A stretch of 64,000 nt of DNA from Nautilus pompilius (GCA_018389105.1 JACATO010000922.1:248001-312000); one strand, 5' to 3'; shown: positions 39,266 through 52,004, counted from the stretch's first letter. The notes: generated by a model not told the origin, from the letters alone. Numbers and translations: made by a program.

Positions 39266-40599
39266 CTGCAAAGACCTAAAGAATATGTAAAATCGCTGCA
39301 ACTCTGCCAACTTTAACTACTGAGTCCGTGCACCTTCGTCTGGGTACAGAACCGTTAGCAGAAAGTCGAATTATTTAGATTGTGAACAAGGAGATAAATA
39401 AAATTAAACGGTCTAATATTGTCCAAAAAAATAGAAAACTGCATTGATAAATAATACTTCCTTACACTCGAGGTCTTGTATCGGCTTAATTTTTGTTATT
39501 CGCTGTGTGTAGGCTACGCTAAAGTTAGACAAGTTTAAGAGAGGAAGCGTGTCACGTTGATCTCTGTCTAATACCAAATCTCGTATTTTCTGAATCTATA
39601 AAGATAATCAAAAGTTCATCTTCGTATAGAATTTACTGACAGAATTTACACGATATTTACCGGCACCTTAAGGATCTATCTTTGTTTTTTCCACAAATGA
39701 ACCTTTCACTTGTGGGTTTTCTCCCCTTGTTCTTACTTGCTTTATTAACCTGACCCTTAAAGCTTAGGCTCGTGCTTACAATATCATAACCTGAAACCGT
39801 TTTAAGTTTTCAGAATAAATTGAAGAAAAAATAAATAAAGAATAAACAACATTTAAGTTGAACTTTTCTGTGTATTCATTATAATAATTATCAAGTTGTT
39901 GGTTGTTGTTGTTGTTTTTTTTTTGGCTAACAAGCAAACCAGTCAGGGTTAGTGTCCTTGCGTCATAAAGTTATTATTTAAACAAACTATTCAAAATGTA
40001 TTAACTAATAGTTTCCGATTAGAAGCAACAAACAAAAACAGTAAGTAAAAAAGAAATTATTAAACACATTTCATGTGTGTAAGTTCTTCTTGTGACTGAA
40101 CTTTTGTTATAATTAACACAAATTAACCCATCATGTTGGAAGAAAGAGGCCAGTAGAACTATTTTATAACCCAATCCGTAACTCTATGCTCTTCCGAACT
40201 TCAAACCTGTGACAGCCTTAAAAGTTCAGCCCACTTAAGTCATCGATAAAACCAATATTTGCTATCGACTAATATAACACAGTCAGAGATTATTACGGTG
40301 AACTAACCAGTAGAACAGATGACCCTAACCGTCCTCACAACTCAGTGTTAAAAAGTAGAATCTCCCGAGACTTGTGGACAGTATTCCCGTAGAACTTCCA
40401 TGTAACTAAGAGCAGTGTTCCTCTGGGATTATTCAAATACTTTAATGAACCGGAAGTAGGGTTCATTTGCTGACAGGGATCTTTTGCATTTTAAAAGTCG
40501 GTCTGACCATAACTTTCGCATTTTAGATGAAACACGTTCTAAGGTAACACAAGAAGAAGGAGGCGGGTGTTTCGTTTGTTTGTTGTCCCTTTCACGGAA

Positions 40600-41030
40600 G
40601 GCAGCATTTCTGTTCGTCTCCAGATCAAAACGCGCGACTCCGAGTAAAGTGGACGAGAGCGGATGTAGGAAGGAATCCGTCGCCTGTGAGCTGGGAAATC
40701 GTTCGAGAGAGAACGGGCGCGGTGAGATAGCGCGGCCCTCCGGGGAGGGAGATCGCCAGCTGACGTTATAGAACCTCGCCGTACGAACGATCGCCGGCTG
40801 GAGAGAATCGTTTGGATCAGCTCGGTGCCAGAGCGTTAGACGCGGCGCCGCCTGGTTGCTAGGGATTCCTGCCTCGGTCTTTTCTCGCGCACGAGTTCGA
40901 CATTCTGTTGCGGGGCTTCATCGCCGACGGAAAGATGCCTGACATTTAACGGATCAAAGCCGAGCAGACGCGGCCGTTTGGTTGAGGCTGTGCTACCTTC
41001 TCTCACAGACGGTGACTTCAAAAATGCCAG
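40600..41030. other. CpG-rich block inside a FAS1 intron
   Basis: GC-rich DNA with many CG dinucleotides (around GACGCGGCGCCGCCTGG at 40,840) ends just before a TGACGTCA array. It could be an internal promoter or enhancer. No protein motif is seen. Confidence 0.3.
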
Positions 41031-41100
41031 CCACCCCCCCTTTGTTTGCTATCTTGTTGTGTAGAATCCTGGTTAAAGCGATTTTATTAACTCAAAATGA

Positions 41101-41332
41101 CTCTCTCTCTCTCTCCATCTTCATCTCTCTCTCTCTATGTACTGACGTCATCTCTCTCTCTCATTCTCTCTCTCTCTATATATATACTGACGTCATCTCT
41201 CTCTCATTCTCTCTCTCTATATATATACTGACGTCATCTCTCTCTCTCTCCATCTCTCTCCTCTCTCTATATATATACTGACGTCATCTCTCTCTCCATC
41301 TCCATCTCTCTCTCTCTATGTACTGACGTCAT

Positions 41333-41367
<35 letters not shown>

Positions 41368-41368
41368 T
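41101..41368. repeat. TGACGTCAT-(TC)n array, 5 copies
   Basis: Five copies of TACTGACGTCATC separated by (TC)n, CATCTC and TATATATA stretches, in the intron between exons 41,850 and 39,265 of the FAS1 gene. It belongs to the same family as the array at 33.5 kb. Confidence 0.95.
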
Positions 41369-41849
41369 TTGGTCGGGATACCAGCAGGTAAGTCAGTGTA
41401 ATTCTGATGTGAATCAGTTCAAGTTTGTGAGCGATTTGTGTGGCTCGATCATTTGTCAGGGCCTATTGTTCTAAGGCGTTGGTAGAGATTCATAATTTAT
41501 CTAAAGTTCTGACTTAAAATGGAGTCTTCTTCTTTTTTAAAAAAAAATACAAAGTTAGCTGTTTTGAAACCAGAATAAAGCGTCAACTTTGCAATACTTA
41601 TTATTATCTAAGAACTCTAAAACGAGAAGAGTATACCCAGTTATCTCCCCTCTCATCCTTAATTGCATTTTTTTTCTCTTTTTATAAAAAAAAAAATAAA
41701 ATCAGTATTGTTTCCCTTCTTCCCAAAAAGTTTGGGTGCACTGTTAATTACTTCGCACGGTGAACGACAAACCTATATGTAACAAATAAGCAAACAAACT
41801 AATAGGGTTGGACATTTCTAGTGACTGGTCCTTGGATAACAAACGTTAC

Positions 41850-42003
41850 CTGCTTTATCCTGTAGCTCTGCATCAGGGCGGACATTTTGGCCTTGGGAAT
41901 TTTCCAGAACGCGTCATTGCCGGGAATAAAGACGGTGAACTTCTCCGATTCCATGGAAAGAAACGTTTTCATGTGCGCAGCTTTCACGGCCGAGTAAGCC
42001 AGA
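41850..42003 (-). CDS. FAS1 domain E, N-terminal third
   Basis: The exon lies between acceptor cttccag and donor CAG|GTAACG, phase 2 in and phase 0 out. H1 motif: KFTVFIPGNDAFWKIP. It joins domain D across the largest intron (8.4 kb) with a correct split codon AG|T. Confidence 0.93.
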
Positions 42004-42298
42004 CTGGAAGAGGGCAAAAGTCTTGTTAGGGCTGAAGTCGAAACAGTAATAACAGAACAGATCACTACCTGGTCTGACGAATGCTAAACAGGTAAACAAG
42101 CCTTGGTGGTTGGTGGGTGGGTAACCAACCGCCAGTCGCACGTGGAGTGAGAGACGTCTGGCGCTCATGACCCACTTCCTCCCGTTTGACTACAGACTAG
42201 TGGCATTTTTATCCACTCCCAAAATTTCCATCCCTCTAAACAATTATAAATCTTATGTTCATAGTTTTGTAATACACTTGCTTAATTTAAATGATTTT

Positions 42299-42317
42299 AA
42301 TAATAATAATAATAATA

Positions 42318-42372
<55 letters not shown>

Positions 42373-42392
42373 TAATAATAATAATAATAATC
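42299..42392. repeat. (AAT)n microsatellite
   Basis: An AAT run of about 94 bp with two interruptions, at the start of the 8.4-kb FAS1 intron. Confidence 0.97.
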
Positions 42393-43399
42393 TTTCTTTT
42401 GTTATTTATATGAAATAATTAAAAGAACCTGTAAAAGAGAAGTTTCGCACTTTCCTGGACTTCCGGTTGCCATATTAAGTAAGATTATGAGCGAAAAGTT
42501 GTTTTCAAAACTATCCGGCTGTAAATATTTTGGGACGCTGCTGAGTCTTTCTGTGTAAGTAAACAGTTTTTAAATACCCAAAGAAAAAAATTGCAATTAG
42601 ATATCGCACACCTGCAGTTCGACTGATAGGGTTTTCGCGAAATCCAGTCGGGATAGTTAGACGACCGCAACCAAGAAACTAGATAGCTTCTCTCAACGAC
42701 AGTTTCGGGTATTTATTTTCCGTCTATAACAAACTGACGGTCTCGCAGCAGAGTAATCGATTACCGGCTGACAGGTGTCGCTAATTATGTCTTGTCAAAA
42801 AAATGTTTCATTCACTCTATTCGCTCGCATTTGCTTTTGTTATTTTTTTTTTTTTTTTTTTATCTTCACCTATCGGTTGTTTTCTTGGTCGGTATTTTAA
42901 GACAATACCCTGAGAAAAACACCGAGCGTTATTCTACTATGGAGATTCTTTCTCTTTTTTTCCCTTTCCTCCCTGTTAACAGGAAAATATTTGTTCTAGA
43001 ATGTCTCGGCCGTTGTGTTGGCTCGAAGTCCGGGAAGCAGCCGTCGAACATACCCAGCATACTACATACATTAATACCCCGCTTTTCGCGAACACCGGTT
43101 ATAGCGCGAATTTTAAAATGGATATTAAAAAAATAATAATAAAAAAACGGTTCCAGAAGTCAACAAAACCAAAACGCAACTCGCTCGTCTGAAAGGTATA
43201 CAGAAGATTTTAAAATAAATCGCTGTGTAAAACAGATTAGTGCAAATACGCAGAGCAGGCAAAAACTTAAATAGAACGCGCGCGCCGTAAAATCGAAAGC
43301 AGTCTGAATTACTCCCCTTTGAGGAAGTCATCCATAACGTCCAGTTATTATTTGACCCCCGCTTTAAATGATAAAACTTGGCCAAATTCAACTAAAACA

Positions 43400-44991
43400 C
43401 GGGCCCTAAATGTTTCAGCAACAAGCGACAGTGTAGACGGTGAACCAGAACAAGATGTAAGAGCATCAGTCTTGATGGTACCTGGCGCTACCGCAGTGGG
43501 TGGAGAGGGGAGGTTAGATTTAGACTTAATGAGTCGTCTGTGAGGACAATTAAGAAAAATAAGGACAAAGCCACAGCAGCAGGAGAGTCTGCCACTGAAA
43601 TTTCTGCTACTAAATTAACTCGTACGAGAAGCACCACTATGGAAAAAAACAGAGACTTTTAGCAGCGTGGGTAGAAGATATTAACCAGCTTTCCGTGTCC
43701 CTGGGCCAGATAGTGATTCTGTCAAAGGCAAAAACATTATTTGGTGATGTGAAGAAGCAGGAAACCATCACAGAAACATTTACGGCCAGTTGAGGGTGGA
43801 TTTGCTCGCTCTGAGCGCCACTCTAACCTGCATAGCATCCGCATAACTGGCGAAGCTGCAAGCGCAGATGAGAAGGCAGCTGGCGAGTTCTCCGAAACAT
43901 TTAACACAATTGTGGAAAAATTGGCAATTACCCTCCAAACCTTGTTTATAATGAGGGTAAGACGGGGCTCTTTTGGAAGAGGATGCCGTTGCGCATGCTC
44001 ATCTCGGAGGAGGAATGGGGTGACTCCGGCTTTAAGGCACGCCAAGACCGCCTCACACTCCTCCCTGCCGGTCCGGTGGCTTCTCGTGCACCATTCCGAG
44101 ACGCCACGAGCTTTGAGTGGGGGACGTAATGGGAGCCTGCCATCTGGTGGTCAAAACGTAAGGCTCGGGTAGCTATGCATATTTTGGACAATTGGTTCAT
44201 CCGTTGTTTCCACCCAGCTGTCAACAAAATAGATTTGAAACAAATACATCGTTACTCCTGGACAACGCCCTAGGCTACCCACAAACCTTTGACACACGTC
44301 AAACTGACCTCCCAGTCGAGGTTGTGCGCCCAACACGACTTCGCTGCTCTAGCCCATGGACCAGGATGCCATCACTGCCTTCTAGGCTTACTACCTACTC
44401 CGCGCCTTCAGCCAGCTGATTAAAGTTACTGATGAGGAAGACAAACAATACATGAGGGACTAATGAAGACCATTAATAACATCGACGAGTCTTGGCACGA
44501 AGTCGTTCTAATTGTACGAACGGTGTTTGTTCTGGCAGAGATTGTTAACGACTTCGTCGGATTTGAGGAGAACGTGCCAGTGGTCGCCAATGGCGCCGCA
44601 CTTTTGGCCAGCACCACCGGATTTGAAGAGGTGAACGCGGAGGATGTGGAAGAGCTGCTACGGCCCCTGACTAACGCGGAGTTGCAGGAGCTAGATCACC
44701 ATGACACGCAGGCTGATGGGCGGTTCCAGCTGAAAACGTCCTTACCACCAAAGATCTTCAGGAAAAACTGGCTTTTATAGATTCGGGTCTGGACCTTTTT
44801 TGGAGCAGCATGATGACGACTGGGGGCGCATCTCTGCTGTAGGGAAGATCGTCAACCAAGGTGTCACCTGCTAAAATGGAATTCTGCGCAACCGTAAGTG
44901 GAAAGCGAGGCATCTCTCACTTGATGCTTTCTCCAAGAAACCTTCCCTTTCCAAAAAGCCACAGCCAGGGACTTCACGGCAGGAAGATTAA
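43400..44991 (+). pseudogene. Broken Tigger/pogo-type transposase (Tc1/mariner superfamily)
   Basis: Segments of a Tigger-like transposase follow in the right order but in shifting frames with stops. They are: a helix-turn-helix piece (LNESSVRTIKKNKDK, about 43,527); the second DNA-binding piece (WVEDINQLSVSLGQ, 43,660s); ITGEAASADEKAAGEF (43,840s); TGLFWKRMPLRMLISEEEWG (43,950s), where the usual N-x-DET catalytic start is degraded to NEGKTG; LLLDNA (about 44,250); the PMDQ-like block PMDQDAITAF followed by a stop (about 44,356); VEELLRPLTNAELQEL (44,650s); and a tail ending SLDAFSKKP (about 44,925). It is antisense to the FAS1 gene, inside its 8.4-kb intron. Frameshifts and stops show it is dead. 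I did not find terminal inverted repeats. Confidence 0.88.
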
Positions 44992-46604
44992 GATAAAAAA
45001 ATTACTAGTAATTTGGGATTGTTTTATTGGGATTATTCATTTGCTGTAATGTTGTTGTTGTTTTTTTCAGGTTAACGGTGCATTGATATTGATATTTCAC
45101 TTGTTTTCACCTGCGTTTTTTGGATCTTCGGAACCCATTCTGATTAATACAAAGTATTAAGGACCTCCACTTAGCACGAGATTATCAGGAACCTATTTCT
45201 CGCGCAAGACGGGATATTCCCGTACTTAATGATATTAACATTGAGTTTTAATGTAAAATTTAAACGAATTTGAAAATTAAAGTAAGTTTTTAATTAGATT
45301 GAATTTTAGGATGTTCTTTGCAAATATATTATGCAAATTTTATTATTATTAGGCCTTACTTTATCCATGATCACACTTTATTTTCTTGAAGAATATTTTG
45401 TTAAGTGAACAAATAAATCAACAAACAACTGTTTGTTTTGTTTGTTTTTTTATATTAAAAATATCTAACCGTTCTGCCAGTTCGAATTACCTGTTTGGAT
45501 TTTGTTCTTACTATTTTGAGAAAATTCTGAAACCGATTTCTGCACATAAATCTCGGATTTATAATATTTTCAGATGAAATAAAACTGTATTTATTTAAGA
45601 TTTCTTTACCGATATCTTGGTTGAAAAAAGAAGGAAGAGAAACTAGCAGGCACCAATAAGTATCTCTCCAAGGATTCTCGCATTCGAATTGTATTATCGG
45701 AACGTTAGCACGCAGATTATGGCCAGTGATGGATATAAATCAGTGTTCATTTATCTCTTTATTGATCACTAATAATCGGGGACATTTCTTCTTAATCGGA
45801 AGTTTCGTGCAATAATTAACCGGTTGGTGGTTCTTTATTTCAATCCGTTTCTGAAAACGATCGAAATGTTTTGAGGATGTGTTAATGGAAGATCGTAAAC
45901 CACTCCGGCTTCTATTAGTTTCCGGGAGACAGGGATGGGGTGGGGAAACAACGCCGCAATTACAGATCCGTCAATACCTCGCAGACGGACCTCCGTTAAT
46001 CGAGGGACACAATCACCGAAAGGCTTCATTCATTGTCTCGTTAAGTCAATTTATATCTTTAATTCAAGCCGCAGGTTCGCACAAAACCAATAAGCCCTCC
46101 TAACTCTCGGTTCCGCTTGAGCTCGGCGCGAGTTCAGACATTCTCGGTTTTGTTTCGGAATTAGAAACTGGAAAATTCGGGGAAAACCTGGAATAGAACG
46201 GAGGTATTGCCGATCTAGTCCGGCTCGACACATAATCGGAAACCTAGGAATGTTTTAAAACAAAAATTAACTCGGACTGTCGGTCAGCACAGTCGTCAGG
46301 GATTTCCTGGATTGATGATTTGTATTTCGCCTCGTTCAATTGTAGGTTTATGAATAATAAACAAACGCATGTTGTATTCTATTATCTGTTATATCTAGAG
46401 TCTGCAAATTCAGCCCTGCAGCATTCTGCGAAGAAACATTGCCAATCTTGCACCGCCATCTAAAGCTAGCTCGACATTTTCAACTTCGGAATGGAAAGAA
46501 ATCTCACCATAATTCTTCATTTGTTTTTCAGATATGACAGAAAACCGGAGAGAACCACGTGGGGGGGGTAGGGGAGATAAGCCAAACAGAGCCTTTTACG
46601 ACCA

Positions 46605-46648
46605 GATTCGAACTCAGGTACTCGACATCAGCAGCCCCTTTTTAGCAA
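46605..46648 (-). mobile_element. tRNA-like fragment
   Basis: The minus-strand B-box-like GAGTTCGAATC (46,605-46,615) follows an A-box-like TTGCTAAAAAG (46,638-46,648). Spacing is shorter than in a tRNA. It lies in the 8.4-kb FAS1 intron. Confidence 0.35.
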
Positions 46649-47360
46649 ACAGTAGTGACGATAGAAAAATATGTAATATTAATTTCTGAAACTGGTTGTT
46701 AATGTATCACTTTATATTTTTCTTAAAGCAAAATGCAATCGACTAAACTCCGTCTGGCGTTTACAGAACGCCTGTACAAGATGAGCATCGTGAGTGCACT
46801 CGTTTCCTATGGACATGCAGTCATAGAGTAATTAAATAGCACTGTTCAATGAATACTCATCTCAGAAGGATTTACACACACGATAACTTAGGAGGGAGTT
46901 CGTTCCTTAAGTATCGTGGTAAAATACACTTAGACGGGAAGTACGAGATATAAACTGCTTGGTCGTTCACGAACTAAGCGGATTGTAAAACAAGTTAAAG
47001 AAGAAAACTCGGCTCAAACAAAGGTATTAAATTTCTAAAATATCTAATATACCGAGCAAAATGTAGAGGTTACAGTTGTGAGTCTTAATCTAGTTTGATG
47101 ACGATCCGTTGTCAGTGATCGAGTCAGATTCCAGACTTTACCAATTACAGGACAGAGCACCTGCTCGGGCTTTCTGAAGCAGAAATTAAAGCGGATTTTT
47201 TAAATGGCTTTTCTTTCTTTCATTCAGGTATAGCGATTAATTTGATGTTTTCGTATCCAGCTTTTACTCTGTGGGTATAGCATTCAGCTGATTTCAGTTG
47301 GAGCGGCAGCTGCAGATCGTTCTTCAACGAAACAGATTTTAAACCATCTTCTGGCCATCC

Positions 47361-47980
47361 GCCCCTACACTCAGCCAGTAGACGTGGAGCTATTGTCTCC
47401 AATCCTCCCCTACACTCAACCAGAAGACGTGGAGCTATTGTCTCCAATCCTCCCCTACACTCAACCAGAAGACGTGGAGCTATTGTTTCCAATCCGCCCC
47501 TACACTCAGCCAGCAGACGTGGAGCTATTGTTTCCAATCCGCCCCTACACTCAGCGAGTAGACTTGAAGCTTTTGCTTCCAATCCGCCCCTACACTCAGC
47601 CAGTAGACTTGAAGCTGTTGTTTCCAATCCGCCCCTACACTCAGCCAATAGACGTGGAGCTATTGTTTCCAATCCGCCCCTACACTCAGCCAGCAGACGT
47701 GAAGCTTTTGTTTCCAATCCGCCCCTACACTCAGCGAGTAGACGTGGAGCTTTTGTTTCCAATCCGCCCCTACACTCAGCGAGTAGACTTGAAGCTTTTG
47801 TTTCCAATCCGCCCCTACACTCAGCGAGTAGACTTGAAGCTTTTGCTTCCAATCCGCCCCTACACTCAGCGAGTAGACGTGGAGCTTTTGTTTCCAATCC
47901 GCCCCTACACTCAGCGAGTAGACGTGAAGCTGTAAATTTTCACTAAACCCTACACTCAGCGAGTAGAGGTGGAGCTGCCA
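47361..47980. repeat. 45-bp minisatellite, about 14 copies
   Basis: Each 45-bp unit contains CCCCTACACTCAGC and GTAGACGTGGAGCT with small changes; the last copy (from 47,946) is degraded. Because 45 is a multiple of 3 and the unit lacks stops, both strands stay open in some frames: PYTQPEDVELLSPIL-type units on plus and LLAECRGGLETKASS-type units on minus. It lies in the 8.4-kb intron of the FAS1 gene. I do not call it coding. Confidence 0.95.
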
Positions 47981-49125
47981 TTCGCTATCAGACCTTGCTC
48001 TCATTGACATTAAGTAAAGCTATCAGCAGCTTTCCTTCTTTGCTACTTTTCAAGAAACGACATCAAAACAAAGATCTGCAAAGACAAAAAGCTACTTCTT
48101 TAGATAATTAAAGGGAAATATATTCATAAAGATATTTAATATTCAGATGATACTGTAAGGACCATGCTTGTTTATTAAATAAAACTAACTGTTGGTCAGT
48201 GTTCCATTTGGGGTTAATTCGATTTTTGGCTAGATTTTTAACGATCAGGTGAATGTTGTAAGGTTGTTTGGAGAACGTAACTGACCTCAAGGTTTCCGTG
48301 TTTAAGTAGAAACCGGCCACCCGGCCGTTACCCGATTGAACTGATGATCTCCATTACCTCCGTATTATTCATTTAATCAGCCCTTGGCATTTGTTTAGAA
48401 AAATTGCCAATTTTCTTTCTCGGCGCGGCTATGTTTGCCAAAGACGTAACAAGAGACCCAGTTTGTCCAGAGACCGGATCTCAGTAAAAACCCGCTATCT
48501 TGGAGTCGTGAGAGGCAGACAAGATGTTCAAGGGAGCGGTAAATTATACATTGACTAAGGCAAACAGGAACTTTACTGTTCCACAAAAAGGAAAGAAGCC
48601 CTCCTCCCTCTCCCATCCCTCTCTCTCTGGAAGAAATGCGTCATGCTTGTCAACATCAAACTGGCCAGACAAGACCTTCACTGACATGTGTCAAAAAGAA
48701 GGGTTTTAATTAAGTGTGAGTAAAAAAACGGAGTGCGAATAATTGGATTAAATCCTTTTTTCTTTTCTTCCGTAGACGACTGCATAGTTTTCCGTGATCA
48801 CCGCTAATAAATAAAACAAAGAGTGATTTATGAGGACAGAAGGACCCCTTTAACGATTTCCGAAGAGTGGAAAGAAATCAAGGTTGAAACTATCATGGAA
48901 TGTGTTTTTGTGAGCCTTTCGTCGCCTTAGAGTCGGACGGTGAGTCTCTTATGACTGGGGACAGTCTGCGGACAACGAGAGAGAGGCCGTCACGTCTGTT
49001 TTTTGTTGTTGCATTAAGCAAGTTGGAATCAGTCGGGATAATTGGAGGTTCGGGCTTCTATAAACGAAAAAGAGAAAAGTACCTGTCAGCTGCTGAAACG
49101 CGGGTAGAAGGGACATTTTGAGATC

Positions 49126-49243
<118 letters not shown>

Positions 49244-50425
49244 CGAAATATTGGTGAAAGAAAGACGCTGTTTCCGTCGCCTTAGATTCCACAACGGGAG
49301 AAGTGATCACGTGTCATCCTGCCGGACCTCGTCGCCATGACTCAATAAATGCGACGTCGATGGCAATCGGTTAGCGCTGTCTGGCCTGTCACAGCAACGT
49401 GAAATGCGCGTGGAGGAGGCTCCCGCTGGGCCAATACCGGAAAGGCTTTGGTATGTTAAGGGTTAGGGAGTCGAGATGTTGTCACCGTCGGAAAAGGGTC
49501 TGATTGAATTTTCCGCCATTACTAGGTAATGCGTGCCCTGCTGCTGCTGACTTCGAACTTCAGTAATTGCAGGTGCAAATAGAAATCGACAGGGAAAGTG
49601 CTATTATTCTGCTGTTTATGCTACAACTTTAAATATGCTAATTATCAAGAACAGCTTTTTGATCTTTAATTTATCATTCTGCAAATATATTAACGTTTAT
49701 CACATGATCATAATAATACAAGAATCCTTTACCCCTTTATGATTATAGATTTAAAAGTGACTGATGACAAGATAAACGGGATGAATTCTGAATACACCTT
49801 TTAAAATTAAAATTAAAATACTGATCAACTTTCTTTGCCAAAAACAAGCATAGGGCAGCTGGCAGGTTATGTTCCTTTTAATGCGTCAAAAGAACCTCAA
49901 ATTCCAATGTTGCAAATTGGTCAAATGCGAGTTTTATCCACGCTTTCTAACAAATCGCTTTATTTTCGGAACTTGGCCACTTCTCGAAGTGACTCTCTAC
50001 TTTCGATATCCTTTCACATAACAACCAGAAGAAGAAGTCGGCGATTACGTTGGCTTTTAAAGAATCTGACGTCCGTATCGCAGCGAGTACTAAAGGCGAC
50101 GATCGAGAAAAGTTAGTGCAAAGAAATAGGTCTTATCCCGCTGCATTTGGTACCAGAATAAATATGATGTGGGGAACTTTCGTGTAACTACTCGTTTCAT
50201 AACTTTTTTTTTTTTATTCTTTCATATAGTCTGCGCGCATTAATGTCCTCCAGGGAGCTTCCGCAACAACAACAACAACAACAACAAAAATCCTTCGCCA
50301 AGACGATTACTTTCTTTTGTCGATTAGCCAAATGAAATTACCGAAATGTCTGTCTCTCTGAACGGGCAGCCGGTGACCGTGACGTTCAGAGAACGGTTTT
50401 ATTACAATTCTAAAGGTCTGTTTAC

Positions 50426-50573
50426 CTTAACGAGTCATCGTCTTCCAACTCCTCTATGATACTCTTTGTAGACACGTGCAGCAGCTTGTCAATAATGTGG
50501 AGAATTCCGTTTGAACACCAGATGTCGCTGACAACAACCTTTGCAGAAATATGACCTCCTTTCACATACAGAT
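50426..50573 (-). CDS. FAS1 domain D, C-terminal third
   Basis: The exon runs from acceptor aatccag to donor AAG|GTAAAC, phase 1 in and phase 2 out. It reads VVSDIWCSNGILHIIDKLL, an H2 motif of the Cys-x-Asn-Gly class. Confidence 0.93.
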
Positions 50574-51886
50574 CTGGATTAAAAAAATAATACAAGATCA
50601 TCTGGAAGTGTTTAGATCAGACTTACTCTGTTATAAAGCTATGTCTGGTATGATACCTTAGTTTTTGAAAATTAATTAGTTATATGAAAAATACAAGTTA
50701 GGGGGGATGAATGTCCGTAACTTAGCTGCTCATCAGCGTGACTCCGACAGAGTTTCAAAACAGCGAGTTTCTTTGCATTGTCATGTGTTCAAAAACTGGC
50801 TAATATGCAAACTATTGTTATTCCATTTTTATATTTCAGAAATCTTTCTCTTTTATTTCAAACTTTTAGTTAGATTACTTTTTCAATTTCACTTATAATT
50901 TCTTTCAATTTGGTTTGTTCAGTTTTCCACACACACACACACCAGTTTGCGAAAACGTCTGTGGTATTATATCACAAGATCTCGCAGGCCATCCGACGAA
51001 ACAGTCTCTGCACAACCATCGTTCAGAGAGCTTTCTCTACAACACTGTGAGGCCTTATGATGACGAGGGACCGGTACCACAATTTTCATGGACTACGTTG
51101 TTTCAGGTGCTGAATTGCAAGGCTCACAGTCTCTTGCAAACCCTGCAGTTACGACTCATTCCTGACCTAGCCATCGAGGAAAATCGGGCCAACAACCCTA
51201 CCACTCCAGGCTTCCTGCCCAAACCATAACACCGGTGAGGTCTGGTGACTACTTTTGTACAGCATGAGGGTTACTGTTGATCCATGTAGAGTAGATGTGT
51301 TGATTGACGTGGCCATTTAGCTTAAACAAACGTTCTTCAGTTTGCATTGTGTGTTGGAGTGCCAACAATTTTGGCGAGCCAAACCTTACAGAATTTCACT
51401 CGACAATCATCAGAATCGCTTTTAAAAGACTGCATACAGGTGTCCGACGAAACGGTTTTAACTTCAGTTCAAGTAAAATGCCAAAGACGAGATGATGGAC
51501 TCCATACCAGTTCCGCCGATGCGTATCTAATTGACCTGCTGGGGCTATGCGTGACAGCAGATGACACCTTCCCCGGTCTCCTCGGCACGAAGAGATCTCT
51601 AACCCGAACGAAGCGGATCAGCAGCATTTCTATCCTCTCGAAATGCGCATTCACTGACAGGAATGTTTCATCCCTCGTTGCTAGCTCGCTGTGGAATTCT
51701 CTGTCGCATTTGCCAACTTTGAACACATGACACGCGCATTTCTCCATTTTGAAGCATTTTGGCTTTTACCTAGAGTCGCGCCATCAGGCGGTATATTTTT
51801 TAAAGCGCGTACTGGCGACACGTTATTAATCGCAGCCATGCGCACCACAACAAAAAAAAAAACGAAATATACGATAAACCGCTTAC

Positions 51887-52004
51887 CTCCATCATTGGAT
51901 TTCCAAATCAAGACGTGTTTACCAAGCAAAGTTCCAACGTTGAGAGACGATTTTACCTGGGACGAGCTGATCTCAAGCTTTTGAACAATTTGTCCTTTCA
52001 GTGC
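51887..52004 (-). CDS. FAS1 domain D, middle third
   Basis: A 118-bp exon from acceptor taaacag to donor GAG|GTAAGC, phase 0 in and phase 1 out. It contains LKGQIVQKL where the other domains have a His (for example AHVILG), so the central His is missing. SLNVGTLLGKHVLI is the conserved strand. Confidence 0.86.

Noticed and set aside
47220..47897. 225-codon repeat open frame as an exon of the FAS1 gene
   Set aside because: The flanking FAS1 exons join in the right phase without it. The openness follows from a 45-bp stop-free unit. No splice evidence was found.
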